Shown in pieces: positions 24,307 through 31,285 of a DNA stretch of 64,000 nt (position 1 is the first letter of the stretch; each line of letters opens with the position of its first letter). The notes under the pieces were generated by a model that was not told the DNA's origin, made no database searches, and saw only the letters and a list, made by a program, of their open reading frames with translations. The translations under genes and the position numbers were made by a program. Source of the DNA: SIG77 sp045589595 (lineage in GTDB: Bacteria > Verrucomicrobiota > Lentisphaeria > Victivallales > UBA1829); the NCBI GenBank assembly GCA_045589595.1, contig JAZNPK010000042.1:1-64000 (forward strand). Reading direction: 5' to 3'.

Positions 24307-25749
24307 TTATTTTCTGTTGAGCCAGTCATCCAGTTTTTTCGCGGCAATTTCCCGTCCGCCGAGACCGAACGCGATCGCCGCCGCCACTGCCACAGCACCC
24401 AGCAGCAGGGCAAACGCCGTCTGGATGATCGGACTGCCGATACCGGTGGCGTGAAGTGCCATCGCGCCCGTCAGGAAAAGGATCGAAAGCCGCACCGTCC
24501 AGCGCAGCAATGTGTTTTCCGTCATACCGGATGCCAGATTGGCAAGATAAACACCGATCAGAAAGACAGCCGCAGCCAACAGCAGATTTGCCGCAAAGGG
24601 GATGAATCCGCGGATCAGTTCCGCCGGATAATCGAACCCCATCACTTCCAGACCGCCGAGAATACCGAACAGGATCACGCCGAGCTGAACGATCCTGCCG
24701 ACCGCTTTCGATGCTTCCGGTGCTTCCTCTTTTTTCGTCAGACCGAGTGCGTGGAACATCCGGTTGAACCCGAAAGATTCCAGCAGCGGTGTTACGATCC
24801 CCGCCGCAAATGTACCTGCGAGCCAAGCCGCAAAGACCGTCACCAGCGCACCGAAAATATTGCCGGCGGCATTCAGCATCCGGCTGAAAAGTTCTCCGGT
24901 GGAACCGGAAAGGACTTCGATATTCAGCGCATCCAGAGCCGCCGCGATGACCGGCAGAGCCACCAGCGCATAGACCGCAATGGATAGCGCTTCCGCCACT
25001 TTATCACCGTGTTTGATCCCCAGTTTTCCGGGCAATGCACCGCCGAGAATGCCGCGGACAAGTTTCCGGAGGATCCCTGCCGCGATCAGACCCGCCACCG
25101 TGATGGCTGCCGCCGCCGCAAGATTGGGCAGAAACAGCAGAACTTTCTGCAGGACTTCCTGAAGCGGTTCCGTGATCCCGCCGATCTTCAGCGCGTTCAG
25201 GATCGCCGGAAGAAAGAACAGCGCACCGAGCAGAGCCGCAGTATTGGCAAGAGTCCCGGAAAGTTCGCAGGGCAGGTCACCATTGGCGCCCATGTTTTCG
25301 ATCCGTTCGTCCAACCGCAGTTTGCAGAGCAGAAGAGAAGCAGCATATTTCAACCCCGAACAGATGAGCCATGTTACAAAAATCAGCAGCGCGGCAGCCG
25401 TCAGATTCGGCAGATAAGCCAGGAATTTATCCAGTACCGCCTGCAGGGGAGATGCCGCCTCCGAAAGATTCAAGGCGGAGAAACAGACCAGAAGCGTCAG
25501 AAGCATCACGATCGCAAACGCCGTTCCGGCAAGAATACGGTCAAGGATCGCCGCTTTATCACCATCTTCCTCCGGCAGACAAATGGCAAGTTTCCGGCTG
25601 AGTTTGCTTTTCTGCAAGGCTTTCTTCACGCCTTTCCGGACAAGCAGCGCCACGATCCAGCCAAGCAGAAGCGCAGCCAGTGCGGCAACAATGTTCAGTA
25701 ATTCCGTCTCTGTGAGAATGTCCATCGTATCTTTGAAAAATTGCGACAT
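24307..25749 (-). CDS. Mechanosensitive-channel-like protein with conserved TM-helix repeats
   Basis: A 480-residue multi-pass membrane protein. It has an N-terminal helix (LNIVAALAALLLGWIVALLV) and then repeated blocks of the conserved TM helix domain seen in MscS-related channels: LPNLTAAALLIFVTWLI, LPNLAAAAAITVAGLIAAGIL and IPFAANLLLAAAVFLIG, each followed by a G/A-rich helix. About nine or ten membrane segments are visible. It likely forms a small-conductance osmotic channel in the inner membrane. AAAGGA is 7 nt before the ATG. It is between GH5 (18 bp) and the M16 protease (21 bp). Confidence 0.8.
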   Translation of the reverse strand: MSQFFKDTMDILTETELLNIVAALAALLLGWIVALLVRKGVKKALQKSKLSRKLAICLPEEDGDKAAILDRILAGTAFAIVMLLTLLVCFSALNLSEAASPLQAVLDKFLAYLPNLTAAALLIFVTWLICSGLKYAASLLLCKLRLDERIENMGANGDLPCELSGTLANTAALLGALFFLPAILNALKIGGITEPLQEVLQKVLLFLPNLAAAAAITVAGLIAAGILRKLVRGILGGALPGKLGIKHGDKVAEALSIAVYALVALPVIAAALDALNIEVLSGSTGELFSRMLNAAGNIFGALVTVFAAWLAGTFAAGIVTPLLESFGFNRMFHALGLTKKEEAPEASKAVGRIVQLGVILFGILGGLEVMGFDYPAELIRGFIPFAANLLLAAAVFLIGVYLANLASGMTENTLLRWTVRLSILFLTGAMALHATGIGSPIIQTAFALLLGAVAVAAAIAFGLGGREIAAKKLDDWLNRK

Positions 25750-25767
25750 ATTCCGTCCTTTCTATCT

Positions 25768-26868
25768 TCAGTTGTTTATACCGTGTTTCAGAATGGATGC
25801 CAACCCCGGCAGCAGAAACTTCCGGGTATCGTCATCAACCAGACTGAACCGGTTTCCATCGTTCGGCGTACTCAAATAATTCCATACACAATAAGGGATC
25901 CCGGCTTCTTCCGCAATACTGATCACATCACGCATCCAGCTTTCACGGGATTCCGGCGGCGCATGGCGGATGGTGCCGAACTCGCCCAGCCAGAGAACTT
26001 TTTCCGGATGATCTTTGCGGAACTGCAATGCACCCGCCATCATTTCGCGCAGGACCTCTTTATTCATTTCAGTATATTCCGGCAACGGATTTTCCTCCCC
26101 GAGAACGAATCTGCGGTAATCCCGGTATGGCTCAATGTCTCCGGGATAATACATGACCCGGTTGTAATACAGCGGTCCCGGCTGAAAAACTCCCCGCTGG
26201 TGGGTGAACTCAAAGGGGGCGTACATGTGGAAAGTATAAATGATACCGGGATCGTCAAAGACCTGCAGGTGACGCAATTCGCCGGGGGCGTTCCAACAGG
26301 TGCCGCCGATGATCAGACGCCGTTCCCTGTTCATTTCCCGCAATCCTGCGATCGTCCGTGAGAGCAGGGCGTTCCATTTTGCCGGATCCACATTTTTGAC
26401 TTCGTTCAATAATTCAAAGATCAGATCGTTCTGATCGTGCCAACGGCGTTCACATGCTTTCCAGAACATGATAAAACGCTCCTGAAGCTGTTCATCATCA
26501 AGCAGTTGGATCGGGGAGGGGACATCGCAATAATTTCCGACCGCTTTATGCAGATTGAGAATGCAGACAAGACCGTATTTTCTGCACCATCCGATAAAGC
26601 GGTCCAGCAGCAGAAATGTCCGTTCACGATACCGGTAAGGTTCCTCTTCCAGCACGATCTGGTCAAAACCGACCCGGATATGATCCACACCCAGTGATGC
26701 GATGTTTGCCACATCCTGTTCCGTGATATAAGATTCAAAATGTTCATAATCGCCGATGGTCAGGGGCATTTTCCATTTTTCCGGAAGGGCAACGAACCGT
26801 TTGTAATTCGTCAGCCACCCGCCGATGCCGATGCCGCGGCGATATGGAAATATTTCATTCTGTTTCAT
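25768..26868 (-). CDS. GH5-family glycoside hydrolase, cytosolic
   Basis: A 366-residue (beta/alpha)8 retaining hydrolase of clan GH-A. The acid/base sits in FELLNEV (N155-E156), the nucleophile in WLGEFG (E296). The conserved HMY (about 214-216) and WNY near 337 line the active site, and the N-terminal GIGIGGWL is typical of cellulase-type GH5. No signal peptide is present, so it should act on imported oligosaccharides. The ribosome-binding site is poor and distant (AAGGA about 15 nt upstream). A strong promoter lies 45-70 bp upstream. Confidence 0.88.
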   Translation of the reverse strand: MKQNEIFPYRRGIGIGGWLTNYKRFVALPEKWKMPLTIGDYEHFESYITEQDVANIASLGVDHIRVGFDQIVLEEEPYRYRERTFLLLDRFIGWCRKYGLVCILNLHKAVGNYCDVPSPIQLLDDEQLQERFIMFWKACERRWHDQNDLIFELLNEVKNVDPAKWNALLSRTIAGLREMNRERRLIIGGTCWNAPGELRHLQVFDDPGIIYTFHMYAPFEFTHQRGVFQPGPLYYNRVMYYPGDIEPYRDYRRFVLGEENPLPEYTEMNKEVLREMMAGALQFRKDHPEKVLWLGEFGTIRHAPPESRESWMRDVISIAEEAGIPYCVWNYLSTPNDGNRFSLVDDDTRKFLLPGLASILKHGINN

Positions 26869-26911
26869 TATGGATACAAAAATCCTTTCCGTTTTTTAAA
26901 TTATTGTTTGA

Positions 26912-26940
26912 ACTATACCTCAAAGACACCGAAAAAACAA
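26912..26940 (-). promoter_or_regulatory. Promoter of the GH5-channel-protease operon
   Basis: On the minus strand TTGTTT (26935-26940), 17 bp, TATAGT (26912-26917). The predicted start is about 38 nt before the GH5 ATG. Confidence 0.6.
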
Positions 26941-27004
26941 GCACGATCAGAAAGAATTTGAAAAGAAAGTCAAAAAACATCTGCATCCTGAATAAATGAC
27001 GCGC

Positions 27005-27076
27005 CTGAACGGTGCAAATGGTCCGTTGTACAGCACTGCGGAGAAAAAACTCCGGCAGAAAACCGCCTTTTTTATG
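27005..27076 (+). other. Hairpins upstream of the thrS promoter
   Basis: The 292 bp divergent spacer holds aacgg/ccgtt around 27008-27028, then a cggag/ctccg hairpin and an accgcc tail followed by six T, ending near 27074. The T-run suggests a small terminator on the plus strand, but it lies before the best thrS promoter candidate. Either there is an earlier start with attenuation or a short RNA is made. Nothing else is recognisable in the spacer. Confidence 0.25.
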
Positions 27077-27085
27077 TTGTCAGCC

Positions 27086-27113
27086 TTGTATTTTTCTGTT
27101 TGGCGTGTATTTT
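27086..27113 (+). promoter_or_regulatory. Candidate promoter of the thrS-infC-pheST cluster
   Basis: TTGTAT (27086-27091), 16 bp, TATTTT (27108-27113), about 45 bp before the thrS ATG. Confidence 0.4.
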
Positions 27114-27160
27114 AATGAGATTATGGAAAAATACGACTTTGAAAGAAAGGATGTAATATC

Positions 27161-28909
27161 ATGGCTCAATTTCCGCTTGAAGTGATCCGGCACAGTGCGG
27201 CTCATGTGATGGCTGCCGCTGTTCAGGAACTGTATCCCGATGTAAAATTTGATATCGGCCCCTCCACCGCCGACGGATTCTATTACGATTTCGATACCGC
27301 CACTGCCATTACCATGGAAGATCTGCCGGCGATCGAAGCCAAAATGGAAGAAATCGCAAAACAGCACATGCCCTTCATCTGCACGGAAATGAACCGTGAA
27401 GATGCACAGAAATTCTTTGCAGAACGCGGTCAGACCTACAAACTGGAACGCCTTGCTGATATTCCCGACGGCACCCCCATCACCTTCTATCAGTGCGGAA
27501 ACTTTACCGACCTCTGCCGCGGTCCCCACGTGGACAATACGATCCAGATCGGTGCGTTCAAACTGATGAGTGTTGCCGGCAGTTACTATCGCGGCGATGC
27601 AAAAAACAAAATGCTGCAGCGTATCTACGGCGTGGCGTTTGCCGATAAAAAAGAACTCAAAGCCTATCTCAACCGTCTGGAAGAAGCGAAAAAACGCGAC
27701 CACCGCAAACTGGGCAGAGAGTTGGATCTCTTCAGTATTTCCCAGACCGTCGGTCCCGGTCTTGTGCTGTGGCATCCCCGCGGCGCTTATGTCCGCAACG
27801 TCATCGAAACTTTCTGGCGCAAAGAACATCTGGAACACGGGTACGAACTGCTCTATACGCCTCACATCGGCAGATCCCAGCTCTGGGAAACCAGCGGACA
27901 CCTTGATTTCTACAAGGACGGTATGTATGCCCCCATGGAAATCGATGAGACCAATTATTATGTAAAACCCATGAACTGCCCCTTCCATATCGAGATCTAC
28001 AAGAGCGGCATCCGCTCCTACCGGGATCTTCCCTGCCGCTGGGCGGAACTGGGTACGGTTTACCGCTATGAGGAATCCGGCGCATTGAACGGTCTGTTCC
28101 GTGTCCGCGGGTTCACGCAGGACGATGCTCATATCATCTGTACCAAAGAACAGATCATGGACGAAATCAAAGAAGTCCTTGAATTCTGCCTCTTCATCTG
28201 GAAGACGTTCGGCTTTACGGAGATCCAGGCATATCTCTCCACCCGCCCGAAAAAAGAAAAGAACGGCAAGGAAAAAGCTGTCGGCGATCCCGAACTGTGG
28301 AAAGAAGCCACGGAATCTCTGGAAAATGCCATTAAAGCCAGCGGACTGGATTATCAGGTGGACGAAGGCGGCGGCGCTTTCTACGGTCCCAAGATCGACC
28401 TGAAGATCAAAGATGCGCTCGGCAGAGAATGGCAGACATCCACCATTCAGTTCGACTTCAATCTGCCCCAGCGGTTCAATCTGACGTATGTCGGTGCCGA
28501 TGGTCAGCAGCATCAGCCGTATATGGTCCACCGCGCACTCTTCGGTTCTCTGGAACGCTTCTTCGGTATTCTGGTGGAACATTTTGCAGGTGCATTCCCC
28601 CTGTGGCTCTCCCCCGATCAGATCCGCCTGATCCCCATTACGGACCGGCAGCACGCATACTGTCTCGAAGCCGAAAAGAAACTGAAAAAACTCGGTTTCC
28701 GGGTTCAGACAGATGTCCGCAGCGAAAGCATGGGCGCAAAGATCAAAGATGCCCGCAATATGCGCGTCCCCGTACTGGCAGTAGTCGGCGATAAGGAGAT
28801 GGAAGACAACACATTCTCCATCCGGACACGCCGCGAAGACCAGCTCGGAGCCATGACTTTTGAAAAATTTGTGGAAAAATTGAATTCTGAACTTGAAAAT
28901 CGTTATTGA
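27161..28909 (+). CDS. thrS: Threonyl-tRNA synthetase lacking the TGS domain
   Basis: A 582-residue class II synthetase that charges tRNA-Thr. The editing domain starts almost at the N-terminus (HSAAHVMAAA, the HxxxH of the deacylase site). The catalytic core carries motif 2 (YRYEESGALNGLFRVRGFTQDDAH) and motif 3 (HRALFGSLERFFG), with the zinc ligands in PMNCPFH, DDAH and VHRAL. The anticodon-binding domain closes the protein. The usual N-terminal TGS domain of about 60 residues is absent and no in-frame extension exists upstream. AAAGGATG precedes the ATG. It leads the infC-rpmI-rplT-pheST cluster. Confidence 0.96.
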   Translation: MAQFPLEVIRHSAAHVMAAAVQELYPDVKFDIGPSTADGFYYDFDTATAITMEDLPAIEAKMEEIAKQHMPFICTEMNREDAQKFFAERGQTYKLERLADIPDGTPITFYQCGNFTDLCRGPHVDNTIQIGAFKLMSVAGSYYRGDAKNKMLQRIYGVAFADKKELKAYLNRLEEAKKRDHRKLGRELDLFSISQTVGPGLVLWHPRGAYVRNVIETFWRKEHLEHGYELLYTPHIGRSQLWETSGHLDFYKDGMYAPMEIDETNYYVKPMNCPFHIEIYKSGIRSYRDLPCRWAELGTVYRYEESGALNGLFRVRGFTQDDAHIICTKEQIMDEIKEVLEFCLFIWKTFGFTEIQAYLSTRPKKEKNGKEKAVGDPELWKEATESLENAIKASGLDYQVDEGGGAFYGPKIDLKIKDALGREWQTSTIQFDFNLPQRFNLTYVGADGQQHQPYMVHRALFGSLERFFGILVEHFAGAFPLWLSPDQIRLIPITDRQHAYCLEAEKKLKKLGFRVQTDVRSESMGAKIKDARNMRVPVLAVVGDKEMEDNTFSIRTRREDQLGAMTFEKFVEKLNSELENRY

Positions 28910-28970
28910 TGTGCTATCTTACTTACTCAATACGCTTTTACCTCAACCATTAATATAGGAGGGCGATACC

Positions 28971-29489
28971 ATCGCCAAGTTACTGAAAAGCAACGATCGG
29001 GCTTTTGCCGATGTCGATCTTCTTGTGATCGGCGCAAACGGCGAACAGCTGGGGGTCATGAAACTCGCGCAGGCGTGTCAGGCTGCAAAAGACGCAAGAC
29101 TGGATCTTGTTCTTGTTGCAGAAAATGCCACACCTCCGGTCTGTCGTATCCAGGATTTCGGCAAACTGGTCTATGAGCAGAAAAAGAAACTCAAAGATCA
29201 GAAACGCAATTCTGCGGCACAGAAGACCAAAGAGATCAAATTCCGGCTGCATATCGATACCCATGACTATGAAACGAAGCTGAATCACGCGAAAGAGTTT
29301 CTTGCGGAAGGCAACAAACTGAAAGTGACGCTGATGTTCAAAGGTCGTGAGATGACCCATCAGGAAATGGGTTTTGAGCTGATCAACAGAGTGATCGAAG
29401 ACCTCAAGGAGGACGGCGTTGTCGATTCCCCCGCGAAGTTATTTGGTAAAAACATACAGATGTCCTTCAATCCGAAGGGCAACCATTGA
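28971..29489 (+). CDS. infC: Translation initiation factor IF-3 (ATC start)
   Basis: A 172-residue IF-3, which binds the 30S subunit, prevents early 50S joining and checks start codons. The N-domain reads LLVIGANGEQLGVM and PPVCRIQDFGKLVYEQKKK; the C-domain holds KEIKFRLHIDTHDYETKL and KVTLMFKGREMTHQEMG. No ATG fits the family N-terminus. AGGAGGG at 28957-28963 stands 7 nt before ATC at 28971, in frame, giving AKLLKSNDRAFADVDLL before the domain. Non-AUG starts on infC are the known basis of its autoregulation. The first in-frame ATG (29025) would cut the N-domain. Confidence 0.93.
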   Translation: MAKLLKSNDRAFADVDLLVIGANGEQLGVMKLAQACQAAKDARLDLVLVAENATPPVCRIQDFGKLVYEQKKKLKDQKRNSAAQKTKEIKFRLHIDTHDYETKLNHAKEFLAEGNKLKVTLMFKGREMTHQEMGFELINRVIEDLKEDGVVDSPAKLFGKNIQMSFNPKGNH

Positions 29490-29558
29490 GGATGGCCGGA
29501 TGGCGTCTGCCGCCTCAAAGGAAAAACGAACCTCTAAAAGAATAACAAGGAGAAAAAG

Positions 29559-29756
29559 ATGCCGAAGCTGAAAACAAGAAAAAGTATCGCAAAACGCGTG
29601 AAACGCACTGCCTCCGGCAAGTACAAGTTTTGCAAACCGGGCCGCCGCCATCTCATGACTGGCAAAACCGGCAAGAAGAAACGTCAGATGAGAAGCGCGG
29701 GCGTCCTGTCCGAAGCACATGCTCAGAGACTGAAAAAGGCTCTTCCCTACGGATAA
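29559..29756 (+). CDS. rpmI: 50S ribosomal protein L35
   Basis: A basic 65-residue protein of the large subunit, with the family pattern KTRKSIAKRVKRTASGK and the RRHLMTGKTGKKKRQMR core. AAGGAG is placed 6 nt before the ATG. It lies between infC (69 bp spacer) and rplT (40 bp), the standard order in bacteria. Confidence 0.97.
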   Translation: MPKLKTRKSIAKRVKRTASGKYKFCKPGRRHLMTGKTGKKKRQMRSAGVLSEAHAQRLKKALPYG

Positions 29757-29796
29757 GCCGCAGCAGAACAACGACTAACACTGGAGATCATTACAA

Positions 29797-30147
29797 ATGA
29801 GAGTTACAGCAGCAGTTCCGTCCAGAAAGCGCCGTCGTCGCGCGTTGGAGAGAGCGAAAGGTTTTTACGGTGCCAGTTCCAAGCGCATCCGTACAGTATA
29901 TGATGCAATCGATAAGGCGGATTCCCACGCATATGTGGGCCGCAAACAGAAAAAACGCCAGTACCGCAGACTGTGGACTGTCCGTATCAATGCCGCCTGC
30001 CGTCTGCAGGGCATGACATACAGCAAGTTCATGAACGGTCTGAAGAAGGCGAACATCGAAATGAACCGCAAGGTCCTCGCGGATCTGGCGGTCAATGATG
30101 CAGCTGCGTTTACGGCTCTGCTTGAAAAAGCGAAAGCCGCCTGCTGA
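29797..30147 (+). CDS. rplT: 50S ribosomal protein L20
   Basis: A basic 116-residue protein, an early 50S assembly factor that binds 23S rRNA. Its N-terminal extension RKRRRRALERAKGFYGA and the conserved core LWTVRINAACRLQGMTYSKFMNGL are typical. In other bacteria L20 represses translation of this operon; no clear operator could be made out here in the short spacers. A strong hairpin terminator follows at 30173. Confidence 0.97.
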   Translation: MRVTAAVPSRKRRRRALERAKGFYGASSKRIRTVYDAIDKADSHAYVGRKQKKRQYRRLWTVRINAACRLQGMTYSKFMNGLKKANIEMNRKVLADLAVNDAAAFTALLEKAKAAC

Positions 30148-30172
30148 ATCACCGTCTGATTTTTGACACATT

Positions 30173-30218
30173 GCGCGGGCTCTTTCGATGGAAAGAGGAC
30201 CCGCGCTTTTTCTTTTTT
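30173..30218 (+). terminator. Terminator between rplT and pheS
   Basis: GC-rich arms gcgcggg (30173-30179) and cccgcgc (30200-30206), with an inner ctctttc/gaaagag pairing and a T-rich tail. It stands 26 bp after rplT and 48 bp before pheS, so it may partly separate or attenuate the downstream synthetase genes. Confidence 0.85.
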
Positions 30219-30253
30219 TCCGAAGAAACCTATGTTTGACAAGGAAAACAAAA

Positions 30254-31273
30254 ATGCTTGAGGACCTTCTGAAACAACTGCAGGAAATCTCCGCCGCCGC
30301 AGCCGCCGATCTGGAAGCGGCAAAAACGGAAGCGGATGTGGAAGCAGTGAAGAACCGTACGCTGGGACGCAGCGGTGCCATTACCGCCCTCAGCCCCATG
30401 ATGGGGAAACTCCCCAATGAATCCAAACGCGATGCAGGTAAAGCGTTCAATGAGGCGAAGACCGCCATTCAGAACGCATTGAACGCAGCCCGTGAACGGC
30501 TGGAAAACACGGTGGACGAAAAGGACCGTCTGGATGTGACGCTCCCCGGCAGACGCTGGGCGATCGGCGGCAAACATCCCGTTTCCAAAACCATCGAAGA
30601 AGCATGTGCCATCTTCCGCCGTATGGGATTTATTGCCGTTACCGGACCCGAACTGGAAGATGTTTGGCACAACTTTGACGCTTTGAACGCTCCCCTGACG
30701 CATCCCTCCCGGGATCCTCAGGATACTTTTTATCTGCCGGACGGCAGACTGCTCCGCACCCAGACCAGTGCGGTCCAGATCCGTACGATGATGAGCCGCA
30801 AACCGCCGGTGCGGATCGTTTCTCCCGGCCGCTGCTACCGCCGGGATACGCCGGACGCGACGCATGGCGTGCATTTCCACCAGATCGAAGGTCTTTACAT
30901 CGACAAACAAGTGTCTCTTGCCGACCTGAAAAGTACGCTGATGACCTTTGCCAGCGAATATTTCGGACGCGAGATCGAAGTGCGTATGCGCCCCAGTTTC
31001 TTCCCCTTCACGGAACCCAGTGTGGAGTGCGACTTCTCCTGTGTGATGTGCGGCGGGAAAGGCTGCAATGTCTGCAAAAATTCCGGTTGGCTTGAAATCG
31101 CCGGAGCCGGTATGGTAAACCCGAAAGTCCTGGAAAATGTGGGATATGATCCCAAAGAAGTTCAGGGATACGCATTCGGGTTCGGGTTGGAACGCCTGAC
31201 CATGATCAAGCACCGCATCAACGACCTGCGTCTGTTCTCGGACAATGATGTCCGGTTCCTGCATCAATTCTGA
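30254..31273 (+). CDS. pheS: Phenylalanyl-tRNA synthetase alpha subunit
   Basis: A 339-residue catalytic subunit of the alpha2-beta2 class II enzyme. An N-terminal coiled coil that contacts tRNA (about 1-85) is followed by motif 1 (GFIAVTGPELEDVWHNFDALN), motif 2 (TDAT-type segment near YRRDTPDATHGVHFHQIEGL) and motif 3 (AFGFGLERLTMI). ATG at 30254 with AAGGA 8 nt upstream is used; an in-frame ATG at 30188 lies inside the terminator and is rejected. It is 12 bp upstream of pheT. A small cysteine cluster (CVMCGGKGCNVC, about 274-285) is also seen in other bacterial PheS. Confidence 0.96.
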   Translation: MLEDLLKQLQEISAAAAADLEAAKTEADVEAVKNRTLGRSGAITALSPMMGKLPNESKRDAGKAFNEAKTAIQNALNAARERLENTVDEKDRLDVTLPGRRWAIGGKHPVSKTIEEACAIFRRMGFIAVTGPELEDVWHNFDALNAPLTHPSRDPQDTFYLPDGRLLRTQTSAVQIRTMMSRKPPVRIVSPGRCYRRDTPDATHGVHFHQIEGLYIDKQVSLADLKSTLMTFASEYFGREIEVRMRPSFFPFTEPSVECDFSCVMCGGKGCNVCKNSGWLEIAGAGMVNPKVLENVGYDPKEVQGYAFGFGLERLTMIKHRINDLRLFSDNDVRFLHQF

Positions 31274-31285
31274 GGAGAGCCGACT

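Noticed and set aside
26990..27160. T-box or other tRNA-sensing leader upstream of thrS
   Set aside because: No T-box sequence, specifier loop or antiterminator could be made out; the terminator-like hairpin precedes the promoter candidate.
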